A stretch of 64,000 nucleotides of DNA from Maridesulfovibrio ferrireducens (GTDB taxonomy: Bacteria > Desulfobacterota > Desulfovibrionia > Desulfovibrionales > Desulfovibrionaceae). Shown here piece by piece: positions 26,950 through 34,089 of the stretch. The stretch covers positions 154,421 through 218,420 of the forward strand of contig NZ_JAEINN010000006.1 in the NCBI RefSeq assembly GCF_016342405.1. The letters are read 5' to 3'. Within the stretch, counting starts at the first letter, position 1; each line of letters begins with the position of its first letter. The translations under genes and the position numbers were made by a program. Below the pieces are notes generated by a model. The model was not told the origin of the DNA and did no database searches. It saw only the letters and a list, made by a program, of their open reading frames with translations.

Positions 26950-27774
26950 ATGCCAGAATTACCAGAAGTAGAAGTTATCTCACGCGGTCTTGCCAAAGCA
27001 CTTGTAGGTAAAACCATTGAATCCGTTAAAATATTAAATCATGGCACTGTAAAAATGCCGTGGCATGTTTTCGCCTCAAGGGTCGCAGGTTGTTCCGTTA
27101 GCCGTGTCCACAGACGGGGAAAGCTGCTTATCATGGATTTGGGAGAGGATCTGCATGTAACCTTTCATCTTAAAATGACAGGCAGAGTGCTGGCACATGA
27201 AAGTGCTATTTCACCTGACAAACATTCCCGCGTTGTTTTCGGGTTGACAGATGGCGGTTCAATCGAATTTCACGATACCCGCAAATTCGGGGAAGTTCGC
27301 GCACTGAGCACGTCAGAACTTGAAGAGTGGTCCTTTTATCGCAAGCTCGGGCCGGAACCTCTTGAAACTTCCGCCGCCGATCTTGCTGATATTCTGGTCG
27401 GAAGAAAGGCTCAGATGAAAGGGCTTTTATTGAATCAGTCCGTTGTTGCAGGAATAGGCAATATCTATGCTGACGAGTCCCTTTTCCGTTCAGGAATTCA
27501 TCCCAAAGCCAAGGCTTCTGATCTCTCAAAAGAAACACTTGAAAATTTATTCGTAGAAGTTCAAAAGGTGCTGAAGCAAGCTATCAGCGAAAACGGCAGT
27601 TCTATCCGTGATTACGTTGATGCCGGTGGAGACGCCGGTGGATTTCAGAACAGTTTCAAAGTTTACGGCAAAAAAGGTGAAGCTTGTCCTAATTGCGGAG
27701 AAACATTTGAAAGCGGAACTGTCGCCGGGCGTGGATCAACTTTTTGCAGTAATTGCCAGAAAATGAGTGATTAA
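26950..27774 (+). CDS. mutM: Formamidopyrimidine-DNA glycosylase
   Basis: The 274-residue DNA repair enzyme begins [13 protein letters not shown] after Met, with Pro2 as nucleophile and Glu3 catalytic. [10 protein letters not shown] holds the beta-clamp lysine, and [18 protein letters not shown] is the helix-two-turn-helix DNA contact. The C-terminal zinc finger has four cysteines (CPNCGETF ... FCSNCQ). It removes 8-oxoguanine and formamidopyrimidines and nicks the strand. It stands 38 bases after the ChaN-PDZ gene. Confidence 0.96.
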   Translation: MPELPEVEVISRGLAKALVGKTIESVKILNHGTVKMPWHVFASRVAGCSVSRVHRRGKLLIMDLGEDLHVTFHLKMTGRVLAHESAISPDKHSRVVFGLTDGGSIEFHDTRKFGEVRALSTSELEEWSFYRKLGPEPLETSAADLADILVGRKAQMKGLLLNQSVVAGIGNIYADESLFRSGIHPKAKASDLSKETLENLFVEVQKVLKQAISENGSSIRDYVDAGGDAGGFQNSFKVYGKKGEACPNCGETFESGTVAGRGSTFCSNCQKMSD

Positions 27775-27780
27775 TGTATG

Positions 27781-27822
27781 CCTCCGGCGGCATAAGAACC
27801 TTTTTGAAAAAAGGTTCTTATG
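27781..27822. repeat. Intergenic palindrome with CCTCCGGCGG core
   Basis: CCTCCGGCGG is followed by the near-perfect palindrome CATAAGAACCTTTTT...AAAAAGGTTCTTATG (27791-27822). The core is the reverse complement of that in the repeat at 8330, so it may be another member. The stem could also terminate mutM transcription. Confidence 0.5.
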
Positions 27823-27920
27823 AATCTCCTAAAACTTTTAATATTAAAAGAAATGGGGGGTGGAGCGAAAACTGCTTTTGTAATTATTAAAGCCCCAATA
27901 TATCGGAGGCCTTCCCTTAT

Positions 27921-29444
27921 ATGACCGCTGAATCAGCTAAAATTGTTAGAAACGCTTCGGTTGTTGCCGGAGCGACGCTACTATCAAGGATACTCGGATT
28001 TGTCCGGGACTTGATTGTAGCCTTTGCTTTGGGTGCCGGTTTGCCTGCGGATGCTTTTTTTGTGGCATTTCGTATTCCGAATCTGCTTCGCCGTTTGTTC
28101 GGAGAAGGTTCGTTGACCATGGCTTTTGTGCCTGTTTTCAGCCGCGTGAAGAATGAGCAGGGGCAGGATGCCGCTTTTGATATGGCCCGTTCGGCGCTTG
28201 TCTGGCTGGTGCTGATTCTCGGAGTGATAACGGTTCTGGCAATTGTTGGCGCAAAACCGCTGGTTTTGATGATTGCACCGGGTTTTGATCGTAATCCTGA
28301 ATTGATGTCTCTTACGGTTGATCTTTTAAGAATCTGTTTTCCATATATAATTTTTATTTGCGGTGTTGCATTGTGCATGGGAGTTTTGAACAGCATGGGC
28401 CATTTTATGGCTCCAGCCCTAGCCCCGTGTGCTTTAAATGTATCCCTTATCGGCTCCGCGCTCGTCGGTTATTTTACCGGAAACAATGTGGCCGTGTTTA
28501 TGGCGTGGGGCGTATTGATTGGCGGAGTTTTGCAATGGCTTCTGCAACAGCCTTATTTGCGCAGAGTCGGTCTTTCATGGCGTGGCAATCGCAGCCTTGA
28601 TAATCCGGGCGTTAAGCGCATGGGTAAATTGATGCTGCCGACCGTTTTCGGAGCGGCTGTGTATCAGATTAATATTGTTCTGGGCACGCTTTTGGCTTCA
28701 TTTCTTCCAGTGGGCAGTGTTTCTTATCTTTATTACTCTGATAGGCTTGTTCAATTTCCACTGGGAGTTTTCGGGATTGCCGTTGGAACAGCCGCATTAC
28801 CGAGTCTTTCTGCTCTCTGCGCTAAAGGAAAAGACCGTGAATTTGCCGAGACCTTGAAGCATACAGTCGGTCTGACTCTTTTTATCAGCCTGCCTGCAAT
28901 GGCTGGTCTGGTAACCCTTGCCGAACCGCTTATTAAATTACTTTTCCAGCGCGGAGCTTTTGATGCAGTGGCTGTTACTGCCACTGCGCAAGCTTTGGTC
29001 GCTTATGGCATCGGTCTTCCTTTTATAGCTATGTCCCGTCCTTTGGTTTCAGCTTTTTATGCTCAGGAAGACACCAAAACTCCGGTTAAAATTGCAATCT
29101 TGTGTCTCATCGCCAATGTAGGCGTCGGGTATGTGTTAATGCAGTCTATAGCTCATGTTGGTTTGGCTTTAGCTGTTTCATTATCATCCACACTCAATTT
29201 TTTGTTACTTGCCGGAATTATGTGGCGCAGGACCGGAGTATGTCCTTTGCCGTGGGCGGGAGCGTTTAAAAGTTTTTTGCTCAGTTGCTTAATCGGGGCG
29301 GGAGCTTGGTATTCTGTTTCATACGGAATATTATGGTTCTTCATGATTCCTGTGTGGGTGCTGATTTACGGCTTCGGTTCTCTGCTACTTAAATCTGATG
29401 ATGCATTAATGCTTATGAACGCATTACGCCGTAGAAGAGCTTAG
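27921..29444 (+). CDS. murJ: Lipid II flippase MurJ (MviN)
   Basis: The 507-residue integral membrane protein has about 13-14 hydrophobic helices. It contains NASVVAGATLLSRILGFVRDLIVAFALGAG, RIPNLLRRLFGEGSLTMAFVPVF with conserved arginines, and a central YYSDRLVQFPLGVFGIAVGTAALP segment, all hallmarks of MurJ. It flips lipid II across the cytoplasmic membrane for peptidoglycan synthesis. GGAGG is 11 bases upstream. The methyltransferase gene starts 3 bases after its stop. Confidence 0.96.
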   Translation: MTAESAKIVRNASVVAGATLLSRILGFVRDLIVAFALGAGLPADAFFVAFRIPNLLRRLFGEGSLTMAFVPVFSRVKNEQGQDAAFDMARSALVWLVLILGVITVLAIVGAKPLVLMIAPGFDRNPELMSLTVDLLRICFPYIIFICGVALCMGVLNSMGHFMAPALAPCALNVSLIGSALVGYFTGNNVAVFMAWGVLIGGVLQWLLQQPYLRRVGLSWRGNRSLDNPGVKRMGKLMLPTVFGAAVYQINIVLGTLLASFLPVGSVSYLYYSDRLVQFPLGVFGIAVGTAALPSLSALCAKGKDREFAETLKHTVGLTLFISLPAMAGLVTLAEPLIKLLFQRGAFDAVAVTATAQALVAYGIGLPFIAMSRPLVSAFYAQEDTKTPVKIAILCLIANVGVGYVLMQSIAHVGLALAVSLSSTLNFLLLAGIMWRRTGVCPLPWAGAFKSFLLSCLIGAGAWYSVSYGILWFFMIPVWVLIYGFGSLLLKSDDALMLMNALRRRRA

Positions 29445-29447
29445 CAA

Positions 29448-30182
29448 GTGAGCGAAGAAGCGCGACAGATGTTTCCGAAAGGGCTTAAGCAGCCTGAAAC
29501 AGGGTTTCGATTTTCTACAGATTCATTATTGCTGAGCAGTTTTGTGCCGGTATCAGGTAAGTGTCGTATTCTCGATTTAGGCACAGGATGCGGAGTCATT
29601 CCATTGGGAATTGCTTTGCGTAATCCTGTTGAAGATTTATATATTACCGGAGTTGATATCAACCCGGTGATGCTTGAATGTGCGAACCATAATGTTGCTG
29701 AGTCAGGTTTTACGGATAAAATAGAAATTTTAGAGGGCAACGTTTGTAATCCACAGTTTGCCCCTGCGGAAAGCTATGATGTGGTTGTGTCCAATCCTCC
29801 ATATTGGTGTGAAGGAAGAGGGAGACCCTGTCCTGACGCTGATAGGAATAGAGCCAGGTTCGAAGTTGAAGCCGAACTGGAAGATTTTGCAAAGACAGCG
29901 GCGCGTATGGTGCGGTTTCGGGGCAAAGTCTGCTTTGTATTTCTTGCGGAAAGAGTTACTCCGCTGTTAGCCGTATTGACCCGTTTCAAGTTGGAACCGA
30001 AAAGAATAAAGTTTGTGCATAGTCATATGGATCGTTCGGCTAAAGTCGTTTTAGTTGAAGCTGTGAAAAATGGTAAGGCGGGGCTGATAGTAGAACCGCC
30101 TTTGGTACTTTTTGAAGATAAAAGCAAAGGTTCAGTTTATAGCCAAAGTGCATTAGACTTTTGCAAATTTATAATGAAGTGA
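29448..30182 (+). CDS. Methyltransferase, TrmN6/YfiC (tRNA adenine-N6) type
   Basis: The 244-residue enzyme has RILDLGTGCGVIPLGIALR for SAM binding and VVVSNPPYWCEGRG, the NPPY motif of N6-adenine and N5-glutamine methyltransferases. The N-terminal KQPETGFRFSTDSLLLSSF matches the YfiC/TrmN6 pattern (G-F-R-x-x-x-D-x-x-L-L). TrmN6 methylates A37 of tRNA-Val. It starts at GTG 29448, 3 bases after murJ, and is probably co-transcribed. The tRNA target is inferred from the family. Confidence 0.83.
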   Translation: MSEEARQMFPKGLKQPETGFRFSTDSLLLSSFVPVSGKCRILDLGTGCGVIPLGIALRNPVEDLYITGVDINPVMLECANHNVAESGFTDKIEILEGNVCNPQFAPAESYDVVVSNPPYWCEGRGRPCPDADRNRARFEVEAELEDFAKTAARMVRFRGKVCFVFLAERVTPLLAVLTRFKLEPKRIKFVHSHMDRSAKVVLVEAVKNGKAGLIVEPPLVLFEDKSKGSVYSQSALDFCKFIMK

Positions 30183-30205
30183 TTTCTAGATAAATTTTTT
30201 TATTT

Positions 30206-30265
30206 GAAACCTTCTTCCCGATAAGGTTTCCAAAGGGGATTATCCCCTTTGGTCCAGCCGAAGGC
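30206..30265. repeat. Double palindromic intergenic repeat upstream of the split-Rad50 operon
   Basis: GAAACCTT...AAGGTTTC (30206-30230) is followed by CCAAAGGGGAT-T-ATCCCCTTTGG (30230-30252) and GCCGAAGGC. It resembles the unit at 8310. It lies just upstream of the ATPase start at 30303, so it may also act as an RNA stem in the leader. Confidence 0.6.
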
Positions 30266-30302
30266 GAAATCCTATACCAAATATTCTCTTGATCAAAAAA
30301 AA

Positions 30303-31643
30303 ATGATTAAAAAAATTATCCTAAAAAATTTCTTAGCCCACGCATATACCGAGATAGAACTCGGGCCGGGCATGACAGTGCTGACCGGACCTAATAACAG
30401 CGGCAAATCTTCTGTTGTTGAGGCCTTGCGGTGCATTGCGACTAATCCGCTGCCGAAGCATTTTGTCCGGCACGGTGCAAAGGTCGCAAGGGTTGAGCTT
30501 GAGATGGATGACGGGACAAAGGTTGCATGGATTCGGAAGAAAGCTACAGCTTGGTATGAAGTGACTAAACCCGGCGCTGATGAACATGAGACTTATGCAA
30601 AGTTCGGTCGCAAGCCTCCAGAAGATGTAATGGCGATTTTACGCCTTAATCAGGTGCCGTTAGAGGGTGATAAATCTTTAGATGTTCATATCGGTGATCA
30701 GCGCAAACCTATTTTTCTGCTTGATCAGCCGGCAAGTGTTGCGGCTCAGTTTTTTGCGTCTTCGTCGGAAGCTTCGCATTTACTGGCTATGCAGACCGAG
30801 CTGAAGAACCGGGTTAAGAGTGCAAAGCGCGAGAAAAAATTTCAGCAGGAAAAAATGGTCCGTATAGCTTCCGAACTTAATGATTTGCAGGATTTGCCGA
30901 ATGTGAATCTTGAGCTTGAATCTGCCCGCGAATTAAAAGGGCATTCGGAAAAGATTTTAAGTGAAATCCCGCGCATTGAAGATTTACTGAACCGCAAAAT
31001 TCAGTTTCAAACCGTTAAGGGAACTCTTGCCGCCAGAGAAAAGAGTTTATGCGGACTTGTTAAGGGACCGGACCTTTTTCCTGTTAAACCCCTTGAGCAA
31101 ACAGGTCAGCAGCTTGAAAATTTTCGTCATCAAAGGATGAGCCTTAAGAAACGGTCACTAAGTTTAGAACACCTTGCGCCTTTGCCACAGCTTTTTCCCG
31201 TGAAGGATTTAGATTCCAGAATTGCACACCATAAACAGTTATCTTTAGCGGATAATGTTCAGAATAAAAGACGCAAGACCTTGTCCTTGTTGGCTTCTCC
31301 CCCTGTATTGGAGGATGTTTCAGCTCTTTCTGCAACAATCAGCAATCTTTTCCGCAACAAGGTTTCGGTAGAAAATGTTTCACACAGAGCGCAGGTTCTT
31401 GAACCGATCGCACCCGCACCTGAACTCTTTGAAGATGTTCATTTAATTAAAATAATAGGTGGCATTGATTCACTTAAAAAGACTCAGGAACTTTCAAGAG
31501 TTTCTTTGCAAAAACTGGAAGAGTCCAGAATTATGCTTGAGGCCAAAATAAAGAAACGTTTGGCTGAAATCGGTAGCTGCCCGCTTTGCGGAAATGAGCT
31601 GGCTGCGGATAAGTTGATAGGGGAGGTGGCTCATGAGTCTTGA
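30303..31643 (+). CDS. Rad50/SbcC-like ATPase, N-terminal (Walker A) half with zinc-hook end
   Basis: The 446-residue protein starts MIKKIILKNFLAHAYTEIEL like SMC/Rad50 proteins and has Walker A GPNNSGKSS at 29-37. KPIFLLDQPASVAAQFFASS (about 135-154) resembles the lid region of SbcC-like phage and bacterial ATPases. Then comes a helical arm (about 160-420) with four exact 39-residue repeats (from 256), ending in CPLC at 426-429, the expected zinc-hook motif. The protein ends 17 residues later. No signature or Walker B motif is present; those occur in the gene at 32896. No strong ribosome-binding site precedes ATG 30303. It overlaps the phosphoesterase gene by 11 bases. Confidence 0.85.
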   Translation: MIKKIILKNFLAHAYTEIELGPGMTVLTGPNNSGKSSVVEALRCIATNPLPKHFVRHGAKVARVELEMDDGTKVAWIRKKATAWYEVTKPGADEHETYAKFGRKPPEDVMAILRLNQVPLEGDKSLDVHIGDQRKPIFLLDQPASVAAQFFASSSEASHLLAMQTELKNRVKSAKREKKFQQEKMVRIASELNDLQDLPNVNLELESARELKGHSEKILSEIPRIEDLLNRKIQFQTVKGTLAAREKSLCGLVKGPDLFPVKPLEQTGQQLENFRHQRMSLKKRSLSLEHLAPLPQLFPVKDLDSRIAHHKQLSLADNVQNKRRKTLSLLASPPVLEDVSALSATISNLFRNKVSVENVSHRAQVLEPIAPAPELFEDVHLIKIIGGIDSLKKTQELSRVSLQKLEESRIMLEAKIKKRLAEIGSCPLCGNELAADKLIGEVAHES

Positions 31644-32601
31644 AGTAATAAAAGCTGAAGGGCTTCTTTTAATTGGAGATCCACATATTGCGGCGACTCC
31701 TCCCGGACAGCGTTTAAGCAGTTACACTGCCGATATTCTGGATAAACTGGAAGCATGTTTAAAGCATGCGAAAGATCTGAATATGGTCCCGCTTATTTTA
31801 GGTGACCTTTTTCATTGGCCTAGGGATAATTCGAATAGTCTTCTGGTTGATTTAATAGCCCTGTTCGGTCCGTATAAGCCTTTTGTGTTGATTGGTAATC
31901 ACGATAAATATCAGGCAAGATTTACTCCTGATGTTTCAATGGCTGTGCTGGACGTTTCAAATGTCATTAGAATGATGAATGAGCCGGGTCCAGCCTTTGT
32001 GCTTGAAACTTCGGAAGGTAGGGTTCTTGTCGGGGCAAGTCCGGACGGGTTCCCCATTCCCAAAGAATTCGGGCGTGAGGAAGTTGAGCAGGAGAATGGT
32101 GAACTTCTCAAGGTCGTATGGGTTGCTCATCATAATGTGGCTTTCCCTGAATATAAAAAACCGCACTATGCCATCAAAGAAATACCCGGAATTGACTGGG
32201 TGATAAACGGGCACATTCACAGGCCGCGTCCGACTATTACGGCAGGGGCTACAACCTGGGCTAATCCCGGTAATATTTCGCGTCTGGCATTCACTAAGCT
32301 TGCACTTGAGCGCAAACCGCAAGCGGCTATCTGGACTCCGCAGTGTATTGATCTGGAAAAATGGGATATACCTCACCGTGATTTTTATGAGGTTTTTCCA
32401 AATCAGGATTTTCTGCCGGAGATAGAAGACGCTGATGCAGCTGAGTCAAAATTTTTGCAAGGGCTTGAAAGACTTGCATGGAAGAGAACCCACGAAGGTT
32501 CGGGGCTTAAACAATTTTTGGAAGAGAATATTGATCCGGAACAGCCGGAAAGTAAATTGATCTGGGATTTATATACGGAGGTAACTGATGGCAATCGGTA
32601 A
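31633..32601 (+). CDS. Mre11/SbcD-like calcineurin-type phosphoesterase
   Basis: The 322-residue protein carries all metallophosphoesterase motifs in order: LIGDPHIA (Asp, His), LILGDLFHW, LIGNHDKY, WVAHHN and INGHIHRPR. These bind two metal ions, Mn in Mre11. A helical extension of about 80 residues follows the core and could contact the ATPase. Its start overlaps the upstream ATPase half and its stop overlaps the next gene by 14 bases, so all are translationally coupled. Position between the two ATPase halves strongly suggests a nuclease partner for DNA end processing. Substrate not shown. Confidence 0.87.
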   Translation: MSLEVIKAEGLLLIGDPHIAATPPGQRLSSYTADILDKLEACLKHAKDLNMVPLILGDLFHWPRDNSNSLLVDLIALFGPYKPFVLIGNHDKYQARFTPDVSMAVLDVSNVIRMMNEPGPAFVLETSEGRVLVGASPDGFPIPKEFGREEVEQENGELLKVVWVAHHNVAFPEYKKPHYAIKEIPGIDWVINGHIHRPRPTITAGATTWANPGNISRLAFTKLALERKPQAAIWTPQCIDLEKWDIPHRDFYEVFPNQDFLPEIEDADAAESKFLQGLERLAWKRTHEGSGLKQFLEENIDPEQPESKLIWDLYTEVTDGNR

Positions 32602-32893
32602 TGCAGCAAATGATAATGGCCTTGAGCAGGAACTTAATCTGCTTAAGCAGCAATATGAAAGGCTTCGTGAGGATAAAGTCCGCACTGAGCAGAATCTTGA
32701 TAATATAGGCAGACAGCTTGCTGAACTTGAAGAGCAGGCCGCTCAGCAATATGGAACATCCGATCCTGAAAAGCTCAGCCGGATGCTCGAAGAAAAAAGA
32801 GCTGAAAATTCCAGACTCGTCTCAGAGTACCGAACACATATAAATTCTATTGTAGACGGTTTGCAGAAGCTTGAAAACGGCGGCGGGCAATAG
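32588..32893 (+). CDS. Small coiled-coil protein of the split-Rad50 operon
   Basis: The 101-residue protein is nearly all helix-forming, with heptad-like leucines from residue 12 to 50 (LEQELNLLKQQYERLREDK, NIGRQLAELEEQ) and again from 60 to 95. There is no cysteine, signal peptide or known motif. It overlaps the phosphoesterase gene by 14 bases and stops 2 bases before the C-terminal ATPase half, so it is a fixed member of the operon. I infer a structural partner that pairs with the ATPase arm, perhaps supplying the missing antiparallel strand. That is untested. Confidence 0.75.
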   Translation: MAIGNAANDNGLEQELNLLKQQYERLREDKVRTEQNLDNIGRQLAELEEQAAQQYGTSDPEKLSRMLEEKRAENSRLVSEYRTHINSIVDGLQKLENGGGQ

Positions 32894-32895
32894 TC

Positions 32896-33540
32896 GTGCA
32901 TTCTGTTGAAGATATTCCGTCTTTAGAATCCCTTGAGCGCAGAGTCGATCAGCTTGCAGCGAAAGCTTCTGCCCGAGTTGACGACTGGATTGAACTCCGT
33001 TCTGAAATTCAGAAGGTTGATGAATTCCTTCAAGTTGCGCCCGATGCTGAAAGAAAGATGGAAGAGCTCACAACAGCGCTGTTCGGAGAGCTTTTAACTG
33101 AGCTTGAAACAAATCTCACTCACGCCATAAGGGAAATCCTCGGGCAGGATAGAGAAGTTAAAGCTATTGCTTCCATCAGAGACAAGAAGCTTCAAGTTGA
33201 TTTTCAGATTCTTAATCAGGGCGGCGAAGAGGATATTATGGTCGGACAGGGCGGTTCGGTCTGTAATATTCTTTCTGTGGGGCTGCGGCTCATTGCTCTT
33301 TCAAGGTTGAATCCTGATATGCATCGTCCGTTTCTGGTTCTCGATGAACAGGATTGCTGGCTCAGGCCGGACCTTGTTCCCAGGTTTATGGATCTGATAA
33401 GCACTATTTCGGAAAGGCTCGGGTTTCAGGTACTGGTAATAAGCCATCATCCTCTGGATCTTTTTGCAAACAGCGCCGATAGTATTCTTGCGCTCGAGCC
33501 GAATCGTGAATGCGGCGTAAAAATTGAAAGAGTTAAATAG
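32896..33540 (+). CDS. Rad50/SbcC-like ATPase, C-terminal (signature/Walker B) half
   Basis: The 214-residue protein starts at GTG, 2 bases after the coiled-coil gene. Residues 1-80 are helical. VGQGGSVCNILSVGLRLIAL (116-135) occupies the ABC signature position and resembles the divergent signature of phage-type SbcC ATPases rather than LSGGE. RPFLVLDEQD (144-153) is Walker B with the catalytic Glu151, CWLRPDL is D-loop-like, and LVISHHPLDL gives the H-loop (His184). It therefore supplies exactly what the Walker A half lacks. Together they should make a complete ATPase head. Confidence 0.85.
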   Translation: MHSVEDIPSLESLERRVDQLAAKASARVDDWIELRSEIQKVDEFLQVAPDAERKMEELTTALFGELLTELETNLTHAIREILGQDREVKAIASIRDKKLQVDFQILNQGGEEDIMVGQGGSVCNILSVGLRLIALSRLNPDMHRPFLVLDEQDCWLRPDLVPRFMDLISTISERLGFQVLVISHHPLDLFANSADSILALEPNRECGVKIERVK

Positions 33541-33644
33541 CAAACGGTTACACTCTAAATTATAGCGTGTGTGGTTTTGCTGGTCGTTTGTTTTCTTTTG
33601 GGGTACATTTTCAAAAGTTTAACTATTAACCCCCTTGGAGCCGT

Positions 33645-33917
33645 ATGGGATCGGAAGACGGACTTAGACGAATTTTGGATATTCCTCTCGAAGTAAAAGT
33701 CGAGATGGGACGGACAAAACTGCTGGTTAACGAGATTATTCAGTTCGGTCAGGGAACTGTTATCGAGTTGCATAAGCTGGCCGGCGAACCTCTTGATATG
33801 TATGTGGAGGGGCGTTTGGTTGCTCGTGGGGAACTTGTTGTTATTAACGAAAATTTCGGATTCAGGATTACTGAGATTATTACACCGGAAGCGCGAATCA
33901 AAAGCCTCGGTCTTTAA
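33645..33917 (+). CDS. fliN: Flagellar motor switch protein FliN
   Basis: The 90-residue protein is a short FliN/SpoA domain: ILDIPLEVKVEMGRTKLLVNEI, QFGQGTVIELHKLAGEPLDMYVEGRLVARGELVVINENFGFRI. This segment is nearly invariant in FliN. It forms the cytoplasmic C-ring of the flagellar motor with FliM and FliG. It lies 104 bases after the split-Rad50 operon and ends at its own terminator; no other switch genes are adjacent. Confidence 0.95.
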   Translation: MGSEDGLRRILDIPLEVKVEMGRTKLLVNEIIQFGQGTVIELHKLAGEPLDMYVEGRLVARGELVVINENFGFRITEIITPEARIKSLGL

Positions 33918-33970
33918 TATTTCATATAGAAAGTTTTTTTTTAAAAGAATTTCTTTTTGTCGGTCTTTTG

Positions 33971-33998
33971 CCCCCGATTTTCGGGGGTTTTATTTTTT
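33971..33998 (+). terminator. Terminator after fliN
   Basis: CCCCCGA-TTT-TCGGGGG followed by TTTTATTTTTT. Confidence 0.9.
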
Positions 33999-34089
33999 CT
34001 GATTCAATATTATATTTTTCGACTCCTGCGACAGGTTGTCAACCGCGGCAGGGTCGGATAAAAGTTTCCTCGCAAGGAGGTTTCCATAA

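Noticed and set aside
30249..30302. 18-residue upstream extension of the Walker A ATPase half
   Set aside because: It starts at TTG inside a palindromic repeat; the family-typical N-terminus begins at the ATG at 30303.
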